Part shown: one piece after another, positions 56,232 through 61,973 of the stretch | How positions within the stretch are numbered: the first letter of the stretch is position 1 | Layout of the letters: each line of letters starts with the position of its first letter | From: Arthrobacter sp. MSA 4-2 | GTDB taxonomy: Bacteria; Actinomycetota; Actinomycetes; Actinomycetales; Micrococcaceae | Assembly (NCBI RefSeq): GCF_016405885.1 | Contig: NZ_JAEKGC010000005.1 | Span: 1-64,000 of the forward strand | DNA: 64,000 bases | Direction of reading: 5' to 3' | The notes under the pieces: model-generated | The model's input: the letters and a program-made list of their open reading frames with translations, nothing else | Told to the model about the DNA's origin: nothing | Database searches by the model: none | Program-made: the position numbers and the translations under genes

Positions 56232-56879
56232 CTAGTCAAGCTCCCCCCGCCGCCAGGCGGCCGCCGCGTGTTCAAGGTCCTCGGCGGTCTTGATCAGCCG
56301 GTGCGAGTTCTTCGTCAGTTTCGCTGCGTGGGCTTCGTTTGAATGGTGGGCCTGCTCCGCATGGTTCACCTGGCCCAGCGCGACCACCCGGCAGAAAGCG
56401 GCGAAGCGTTCGAGGGCGACGTCGAAATCCCCCTCGAAGGCCCCGGAAAGGATCTTGTCGGCCATATCGGTCATCTCGGTGGCACCCGGGGGTTCGGCGA
56501 CGCCGGCGACAACCTTCGAGACCTGGGCCACCTCCTTGCCCGAGGTGAAGTAGGAGGCGATGCGCTCCGGGTCCTTTTGCGTCGCGGCGCGCAGGGCGTA
56601 GAGGCGCCACAGGGCACCGGGCAGGGACCGCGCCGGGCTCTCGGCCCACATCTCCGCCACGGCCTCAAGGCCCTGTTTGTCGGCGAGTTCGACCAGCCGG
56701 CGGGTCACCTCGGGGTCGTCGGATTCCCGCCCGTGGTGCACCAGCGCATGCGCTGCCATGTGTGCGGCCTCGGAGACCCTGGACGGGTCGATCCCGCCGG
56801 CGAAGATCTCGAAATCGACCGGGGCGAAGGGCTTCGGTTTATGCGGCCGTGGGCTTTTGTTGTTGTAGTCGCCGTCCAT
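56232..56879 (-). CDS. Unknown all-helical protein
   Basis: 215 residues, no signal or membrane segment. After a short basic start (DYNNKSPRPHKPKPFAPVDFEIFAGGIDPSRVSEAAHMAAHALVHHG) it is helical throughout, with two conserved-looking segments (LADKQGLEAVAEMWAESPARSLPGALWRLYALRAATQKDPE and ADKILSGAFEGDFDVALERFAAFCRVVALG). It appears to be an actinobacterial conserved hypothetical, but I do not recognise the family. Lies between DUF47 and tRNA-Lys, transcribed away from the tRNA. Confidence 0.75.
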   Translation of the reverse strand: MDGDYNNKSPRPHKPKPFAPVDFEIFAGGIDPSRVSEAAHMAAHALVHHGRESDDPEVTRRLVELADKQGLEAVAEMWAESPARSLPGALWRLYALRAATQKDPERIASYFTSGKEVAQVSKVVAGVAEPPGATEMTDMADKILSGAFEGDFDVALERFAAFCRVVALGQVNHAEQAHHSNEAHAAKLTKNSHRLIKTAEDLEHAAAAWRRGELD

Positions 56880-57067
56880 GAAATGAGGATACTCCTGCTA
56901 CGGAAGGCCGTTCGAAGGCGATGACTCAGCGTTCCGGAAGGATGGACACCGCGGTGGTGCGGGTGAAGAGGGAAGGCCCGTGGTGAGAGTCCCGGTGCAA
57001 CGCCCCGGGGGTGTTTGGGATAAAGTTAAAAAGTCGCCCGGGCTGGTGAAACCGGTTCGGAGGCGGC

Positions 57068-57140
57068 GGGCCTTTAGCTCAGCTGGTAGAGCATCGGACT
57101 TTTAATCCGTGGGTCGTGGGTTCGAGCCCCACAGGGCCCA
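57068..57140 (+). tRNA. tRNA-Lys (anticodon TTT)
   Basis: 73 nt without encoded CCA. Acceptor stem GGGCCTT/AGGGCCC, D-arm AGCTCAGCTGGTAGAGC, anticodon loop CTTTTAA with TTT at 57101-57103, T-arm GTGGGTTCGAGCCCCAC. Discriminator A at 57140. Positions 27/43 are a T-T mismatch. Followed by a strong hairpin terminator. Confidence 0.97.
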
Positions 57141-57159
57141 CTCCTCCGGGAGTGCCGAC

Positions 57160-57193
57160 AACCCCGCCCGGCACCGCGCCGGGCGGGGTTTTC
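57160..57193 (+). terminator. Terminator after tRNA-Lys
   Basis: Perfect 13-bp stem (57160-57172 and 57178-57190), loop ACCGC, followed by TTTC. Starts 20 nt after the tRNA. Confidence 0.88.
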
Positions 57194-57308
57194 TGCGTCC
57201 GGGCCGATCCGGAGGCGGGGGATTGACTACGGCCCGTGGTGCGTCTGCAATGGAGGGGTAACCGCCCGCCGGGCCGAGGGTCCGGACGGCACCTGCGAAA
57301 GTAGTCCG

Positions 57309-57983
57309 ATGCCCGCCGCCACCGCTCTGATCGTTGCAGCCGCTGCCATAGCGGCGCTGGTCGGCTGTGCCGCCTGGCGCATCGACGCCGCCCTCAAGCG
57401 CCGTGCGGACGCCGATACGCTCTTCTGGCTCGCCTTCGCCTCACTCCTGGCCCTGGTCGCCGGATGCCTCGCTGCGGTCCCGGCGGGTGCCGGTGGCGCC
57501 GCGGCCGCGGCTGCGCTGATAGCAACCACCGCAGGGACCGTTTGGCTCGGGCTGAGGGAGCAGCGGCGGGCCGGGACCCGTAGGACGGCGGCCGCCTCCG
57601 GCCGGCTGCGCTCCCTTGAGGCCCGGCACGACGCCGTGCTGCGCCGCTGGGCGGCCTACGAGCTCGACCCGGCACTGGCCCTGAACTACCCGGCAATGAC
57701 CGACACCCGCGGGCCCGAGTCGCGCCGGGTGCTTGCCGCCATGCGCGAAGCCCTGAACCGGCGCCGGGCCCTCGAGCCTGAGCCGGCAGCGGCATCGGGC
57801 CAGGGGTCCGGGACCGGTTCCCTCCTGGCCGACTACGCCGCGTCGGTCCTGGCGTTGGAGCGGGCCCTGGGTGCGGCGGAGGCGGCCGCCGGCGTCGAAC
57901 CGACGCAGGGACCCGCGCGGCTGCAGGAGGAGCCCCAGCGGCGACGCGTGGGCCCCCCTCGGGCGCCGTCACCCGAGGCGTAA
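57309..57983 (+). CDS. Unknown membrane protein with long helical tail
   Basis: 224 residues. Two hydrophobic segments (about 4-22 and 38-75, the second probably two helices) then a charged helical region (LEARHDAVLRRWAAYELDPALALNYPAMTDTRGPESRRVLAAMREALNRRR) and a Pro/Arg-rich end. The segment around YELDPALALNYPAMTDTR resembles a conserved patch of actinobacterial membrane hypotheticals. No function known. Start ATG 57309. Confidence 0.6.
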   Translation: MPAATALIVAAAAIAALVGCAAWRIDAALKRRADADTLFWLAFASLLALVAGCLAAVPAGAGGAAAAAALIATTAGTVWLGLREQRRAGTRRTAAASGRLRSLEARHDAVLRRWAAYELDPALALNYPAMTDTRGPESRRVLAAMREALNRRRALEPEPAAASGQGSGTGSLLADYAASVLALERALGAAEAAAGVEPTQGPARLQEEPQRRRVGPPRAPSPEA

Positions 57984-58147
57984 CGGGCCGAGGTCCAGGC
58001 GCGGAGTCCGACGCCGCCCCTCGGCCGGAGCTCGGAGGTCCCGTCTCCGGAAGCTCCAGTTCGAAATCGTTATGGTCCAGGCGGTGCCGCCCCGGCTGCC
58101 GCCCGGTAGGGTTTGATACCGGACAAGGGATGATACGGAAGGGACTC

Positions 58148-59437
58148 ATGCGCTTTTTGAGACGGTGCTCTCTCGTGCTGACGGCTGCCGCAATGGTCGC
58201 GGTCGGTGGAGTTTTCGCCACCGGATCCGCAGCGGTTCCCGCCTCCGCGGTTCCCGTCCCCGCAGAGCCCGCCGCGCACGTGGTGGTGGGGGAGAAGGCC
58301 GCAGGGACTTCCCCGGTCCGGGTCGCAACCTACAACGCCAGCCTCAACCGGCAGAACCCCGGGGACCTGGTCCGCGAGCTGTCAGGCACCACGAGCACCC
58401 AAGCGCGGGCGGTCGCAGGAATCATCCAGGCCACCGCACCCGACGTGGTGCTCCTCAACGAATTCGATTACGACCCCGATCACCGCGCAGCCGAGCTTTT
58501 CCGCACCAACTACCTCGCGGTCGGCACGGGCGGCGCTCGGGGCATCACCTACCCCTACGTCTACACCGCGCCGTCCAATACCGGTGTTCCCAGCGGCCTG
58601 GACCTCAATAACGACGGCGTCATCGGCGGGCCGGACGACGCGTTCGGCTACGGGGCCTTCGAGGGCCAGTACGGCATGGTTCTCTACTCGAAATATCCGA
58701 TCGATACGGCCAACGTCCGCACCTTTCAGAACTTCAAGTGGAGCGACATGCCCGGCGCGCTGCTTCCGACCGACCCGGTGTCGGGCGGAGCCGACTGGTA
58801 CTCCGCCGACGAACTGGCCCAGGTGCGGCTCTCCAGCAAATCCCACTGGGATGTTCCGGTGATCATCGGCAGGAAGTCGATCCACATCCTGGCCAGCCAC
58901 CCCACGCCGCCGGTCTTCGACGGACGCGAGGACCGCAACGGCAGGCGCAACAACGATGAGATCCGGTTGTGGGCCGACTACATCGAAGGCGGGAAGGCGG
59001 CGGCCTACCTCTACGACGACCAGGGCCGGTGGGGCGGGCTCGACGGGGGCGAGCGGTTCGTCATCCTGGGTGACCAGAACAGCGATCCCCTGGACGGCGA
59101 CTCGATCGCGGGCTCGATCGACCAGCTCCTGATCCACCGCCTGGTGCATGACCCGCTGCCCTCCTCCGAAGGGGCGGCGGAGGCGTCGGCCCTGCAGGGA
59201 GGCGCCAACGCGCAGCACCGCGGCCTCCCGGCGCATGACACCGCCGACTTCGAGGACCAGTCCGCCGGGAACCTCCGCGTCGACTACGTGCTGCCCTCGA
59301 AGAATCTGCCGGTGCTTCGAAGCGGAGTCTTCTGGCCGCGGGTGGGAACCCCCGGCTCCGACCTGACCGGAATCTTCCCGTTTCCCTCAAGTGACCACCG
59401 CCTCGTCTACGCCGACCTGAGGGTTCGGGGCAGCTAG
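58148..59437 (+). CDS. Secreted endonuclease/exonuclease/phosphatase-family protein with EF-hand-like loop
   Basis: 429 residues. Signal peptide with basic start and hydrophobic core (LRRCSLVLTAAAMVAVGGVFATGSAAVPA). EEP motifs: VATYNASLN, LLNEFD (metal Glu), SHPTPP, GDQNSDP (Asp-Asn), and the terminal SSDHRLVYADL (Asp-His). An insert at residues 152-163 (DLNNDGVIGGPD) matches a calcium-binding EF-hand/dockerin-type loop. ATG 58148 is favoured because GGAAGGGA lies just upstream; ATG 58130 is an alternative. Likely hydrolyses phosphoesters outside the cell; substrate unknown. It sits near the phosphate region but has no PHO box. Confidence 0.85.
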   Translation: MRFLRRCSLVLTAAAMVAVGGVFATGSAAVPASAVPVPAEPAAHVVVGEKAAGTSPVRVATYNASLNRQNPGDLVRELSGTTSTQARAVAGIIQATAPDVVLLNEFDYDPDHRAAELFRTNYLAVGTGGARGITYPYVYTAPSNTGVPSGLDLNNDGVIGGPDDAFGYGAFEGQYGMVLYSKYPIDTANVRTFQNFKWSDMPGALLPTDPVSGGADWYSADELAQVRLSSKSHWDVPVIIGRKSIHILASHPTPPVFDGREDRNGRRNNDEIRLWADYIEGGKAAAYLYDDQGRWGGLDGGERFVILGDQNSDPLDGDSIAGSIDQLLIHRLVHDPLPSSEGAAEASALQGGANAQHRGLPAHDTADFEDQSAGNLRVDYVLPSKNLPVLRSGVFWPRVGTPGSDLTGIFPFPSSDHRLVYADLRVRGS

Positions 59438-59471
59438 GAGTCCGCTAGGTCTTGATGGGCCGGCCGAGCTA

Positions 59472-59504
59472 ACCTACGCTTGCGTAAGTTACGCTGCCGT
59501 AGGT
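59472..59504. promoter_or_regulatory. 33-bp palindromic operator before the desaturase remnant
   Basis: A near-perfect inverted repeat: ACCTACG-N3-GCGTAA-G-TTACGC-N3-CGTAGGT (arms 59472-59478/59498-59504 and 59482-59487/59489-59494). Both half-site pairs are exact. Such double half-sites are typical of TetR-family repressors. Located 31 nt before the GTG at 59536. Confidence 0.75.
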
Positions 59505-59535
59505 GCGGCGCTTCCCGAAGAAGGCCAGGTCAACC

Positions 59536-59714
59536 GTGACATCGCAAGACCCAAAGCAGCGGGCGAAAAGCTTCTGGCACGCGCACATGGGCTGGCTGTT
59601 TAGGCGGGATGAACGAACAAGATCCGCTTCGCGCCCGACCTGGTCAAGGATCCGATGATCCAGCGCCGCATCTTCGAGAAGCTCGGGTGGCTCCGTCCGT
59701 TGGCCGGTGCGTGA
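59536..59714 (+). pseudogene. Decayed fatty-acid desaturase remnant
   Basis: From GTG 59536 the frame gives VTSQDPKQRAK then SFWHAHMGWLF, an acyl-CoA/acyl-lipid delta-9 desaturase motif. Near 59610-59620 the homology moves to another frame (frameshift), giving KIRFAPDLVKDPMIQRR and IFEKLGWLRPLAGA, the desaturase continuation, ending at TGA 59712-59714. The three His-box regions and both ends of the normal protein (about 300 or more residues) are missing. The native start and leader seem joined to an internal fragment by deletion. No functional product expected. Confidence 0.75.
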
Positions 59715-59731
59715 GCGCTTCGAGAAGCCGG

Positions 59732-59784
59732 CGGCGCGGGCGCAGCGGTGACCCGGCGCGGGCGCAGCGGTGACCCGGCGCGGG
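59732..59784. repeat. 22-bp tandem repeat, about 2.4 copies
   Basis: Unit CGGCGCGGGCGCAGCGGTGACC begins at 59732 and 59754, with a partial third copy from 59776. Lies just after the desaturase remnant, in a 476-nt stretch (59438-59913) without intact genes that also contains the operator, the remnant and the -10 at 59872. Confidence 0.85.
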
Positions 59785-59871
59785 GCGGATTCGACCGGCC
59801 CGGCTTAACGAAAAGCTGGCTCCACGTTCTGCGTATGGGGGAATCGCAGAAAGGGGAGCCAGCGGTTTAAG

Positions 59872-59877
59872 TATACT
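59872..59877 (+). promoter_or_regulatory. Probable -10 box for the HTH/membrane cassette
   Basis: TATACT (59872-59877), one mismatch to TATAAT and preceded by G in an AT-rich patch (GGTTTAAGTATACT). No convincing -35 is seen. About 37 nt before the ATG at 59914, which has an AGGGGGAGG ribosome site. Confidence 0.5.
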
Positions 59878-59913
59878 GCGAACTGATCGTCGAATGTCCA
59901 AGGGGGAGGTGGG

Positions 59914-60636
59914 ATGGCAGTCACGGCAAAAGCGTTCCAGCTGTGGCGCCAGGAGATAGCACCCACGGATTCGGTCTCCGACCTCTGCCGCTCGGCAGGC
60001 ATCAAACGCTCGACGCTTGCCCAGCAGCTCGTGCGTGGAAAAGTGTCTGTCAGCACCCTGCTCGCGGTCGCGCGGGGCTACGGGCTCGATCCGGTCTGTG
60101 CCCTCACGCAGTTCGAGGGCTACACGGACCTCCTCACGGGGATGCGGGCGCCAACCAGTGCCGAACTCCTCAGCCAGGTATCCCACCGGGACATCCTCAA
60201 GCTCCTTGTGGCCCGCGGCGAGGGGACCGGGAACGGATTGCCGGACCTTGTCCCCTTCCCCCACCGCAATTCGGTCCGTGCATGGATCGAGGCGATCGAC
60301 CCAGGTGATCTCCGGCAGCAGCTGTCGGAGCGTTCGGGCATCGCCCGCCAGAACCTCTCCGCGCAGCTCAGTGCTGGGCGCCTCAGCCCGGGGCTTGCCA
60401 TCGAGGCGTCCCGGATCGCCGGCGTCTCCTCCACCAGTGGCCTCGTAGTGACGGGCCTGCTCACCTGCGCCGAGGGCGGCTGGCCCGTCACCGGGCGCGC
60501 CGATGCGCTCAACGCCCTGTCGGACACCGACCTGGTCCTCTTGGCGCGCGACCGCCTGGATGCCCTCGGCAAGCAGCTTCGGAAAGCGGACGCGGATGAA
60601 AACCGTGATCGTGCGATCTGGGAGAACCTGGGATGA
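59914..60636 (+). CDS. Protein with two homologous helix-turn-helix segments
   Basis: 240 residues, soluble. Two XRE-like helix-turn-helix regions: residues about 19-62 (SVSDLCRSAGIKRSTLAQQLVRGKVSVSTLLAVARGYGLD) and about 129-172 (DLRQQLSERSGIARQNLSAQLSAGRLSPGLAIEASRIAGVS). They align without large gaps (RSAGIKRSTLAQQL with ERSGIARQNLSAQL), suggesting internal duplication. The rest carries no recognised domain. Overlaps the membrane protein gene by ATGA. Probably a sequence-specific regulator or a protein that pairs with the membrane partner. Confidence 0.72.
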   Translation: MAVTAKAFQLWRQEIAPTDSVSDLCRSAGIKRSTLAQQLVRGKVSVSTLLAVARGYGLDPVCALTQFEGYTDLLTGMRAPTSAELLSQVSHRDILKLLVARGEGTGNGLPDLVPFPHRNSVRAWIEAIDPGDLRQQLSERSGIARQNLSAQLSAGRLSPGLAIEASRIAGVSSTSGLVVTGLLTCAEGGWPVTGRADALNALSDTDLVLLARDRLDALGKQLRKADADENRDRAIWENLG

Positions 60637-61352
60637 GCGGCCACCTGATTCAGTGGGCGGCCCTGCTGCTGTGCGTCCTGGGCGCCCTGCTGCGTGTGCC
60701 CGGCGTGCGTCGGGGCAGGGGCCGGATGATCTTCGCTGCCCTCGTCCTGATGGCCATCGCCGTGGCGCTGTCCCTCCCGCCGATCTACCTCCCGGTGGAC
60801 GGCGTCCTGGGAGGCTGGAATGCGGCGAACCTGGTCATCCGACTCTCGCTCTACGCCGTCGTCGTCCTGTTGGGACTGCGGATGGCCGCCGCATTCGACG
60901 CGGAGCGGGTCCGGGCCCTGATTGTTGGGCCGGTAGGGATTTCGGTGCTGTTGTTCACCGTGGCCGCCACCCTCGTCCTGTTCGCCCTGAGCGACCTTCC
61001 CGAGTCCTCAACCGGCCTCGCCCGATACCACGGGCAACCAACCGTCGAGCGGTATGCCGACATCGGAAGGCTCTACCCGGGGTATGTTTCCGCATGCCTG
61101 GTGCTGCCGGCGGCCGCCGGGTCCCTGCGCTCCAGATCCCGGCCGGCCCACCGCCTCGCCTGCTCACTGCTCGCAGCCGGGTTCTTCCTGGTGGCCGGTT
61201 TTGCCGTCCTCGAGCTTTTTCAGGGCCTCAACCTCGGGATTTTCGAGCTGGTCCTGCCCTTCGGGGCCATCCTGCTCGTCGTGTCCGGGCTGACCCTGAT
61301 CTGGTTCAGCCGGCGCCACGGCAGGCCTCGGCAGCGGAATCCGCTTGCCTAG
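60633..61352 (+). CDS. Seven-segment membrane protein paired with the HTH protein
   Basis: 239 residues with about seven hydrophobic segments (near 5-19, 32-50, 66-86, 96-117, 144-160, 174-200 and 205-228) and short loops. A loop with STGLARYHGQPTVERYADIGRLYPGY precedes the fifth segment. No family recognised; it recalls the small membrane partners of XRE-type regulators in actinobacteria. ATGA overlap with the HTH gene shows a fixed pair. Not an obvious transporter: no ATPase or substrate motif. Confidence 0.72.
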   Translation: MSGHLIQWAALLLCVLGALLRVPGVRRGRGRMIFAALVLMAIAVALSLPPIYLPVDGVLGGWNAANLVIRLSLYAVVVLLGLRMAAAFDAERVRALIVGPVGISVLLFTVAATLVLFALSDLPESSTGLARYHGQPTVERYADIGRLYPGYVSACLVLPAAAGSLRSRSRPAHRLACSLLAAGFFLVAGFAVLELFQGLNLGIFELVLPFGAILLVVSGLTLIWFSRRHGRPRQRNPLA

Positions 61353-61478
61353 CGCCGCTCCCGGATGGGATTGAGGCACAATCGTTGCCGAACTTTGTTC
61401 ACAGTTTCATGTTCATAGGAAATAATAATGAATATGTAACTGCCGCTGACAGTGGGGGGTCAGCGGATCGTTATGACA

Positions 61479-61522
61479 ACACCTGGGTGCGTCCGTCAGA
61501 ACGGGTGGACGCACCCAGGTGT
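61479..61522. terminator. Terminator between membrane gene and convergent ptsH
   Basis: Perfect 16-bp stem (61479-61494 with 61507-61522), 12-nt loop. Upstream, 61380-61440 is an unusually AT-rich stretch with no gene. Confidence 0.8.
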
Positions 61523-61545
61523 GCAGCCGGCCGGCGGGCCGTCAG

Positions 61546-61824
61546 CTATTCGGCATCGTGGTCGGTCTCAATGATTTTGGCCAGGGATTCAAGGGCCTCC
61601 TCCGCCCCTTCACCTTCGGCGCGCAGGACGACAATGTCACCGTGCGTAGCCCCAAGGCTCATCAGCGACAGGATGCTTGAAGCGTCCATCGCCTCATCGA
61701 CGGGATCGCCGTCCATCGCAATTGTCACCTCGACGGGAACCTCACCCGCGGCCTCGGCGAAGATGGACGCGGGGCGGGCGTGGAGCCCTACGCGGCTGGC
61801 TACAGTGGCTTTGCGTTCTGGCAT
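61546..61824 (-). CDS. ptsH: HPr phosphocarrier protein
   Basis: 92 residues. Phosphorylation site His15 in SRVGLHARPAS and the regulatory-Ser region DASSILSLMSLGATHGD (Ser50 at the HPr Ser46 position). Passes phosphate from Enzyme I to EIIA proteins, here chiefly the adjacent fructose-type EIIABC, and possibly the DhaM HPr domain. ATG 61824 with GAAGGAAAG upstream. A long hairpin lies between the EIIABC stop and this start. Confidence 0.96.
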   Translation of the reverse strand: MPERKATVASRVGLHARPASIFAEAAGEVPVEVTIAMDGDPVDEAMDASSILSLMSLGATHGDIVVLRAEGEGAEEALESLAKIIETDHDAE

Positions 61825-61894
61825 TGTCTTTCCTTCGGTTCGGCGGGTAGGTCGGTTCTGCTGGTCTTTCATCATCTGCTGTTCGGGGGCAGGT

Positions 61895-61933
61895 ATCCAC
61901 CCCGGAGCCGGCGGAACCGGCTCCGGGGCGGAT
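61895..61933. terminator. Hairpin between the EIIABC and ptsH genes
   Basis: 12-bp stem CCCCGGAGCCGG (61900-61911) with 61917-61928, extended past one mismatch by ATCC/GGAT. In the 149-nt gap between the fruA stop and ptsH start (minus strand). Either a partial terminator or a processing/stability element. Confidence 0.65.
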
Positions 61934-61973
61934 AACTTGTTCCCGTGCTGCGGCAGGGTAGCGGCCGGGCGGC

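Noticed and set aside
61390..61410. Possible DnaA box (TTGTTCACA) in the AT-rich patch
   Set aside because: One mismatch to the actinobacterial box and only a single copy; no origin context (dnaA, dnaN, gyrB) in the window.
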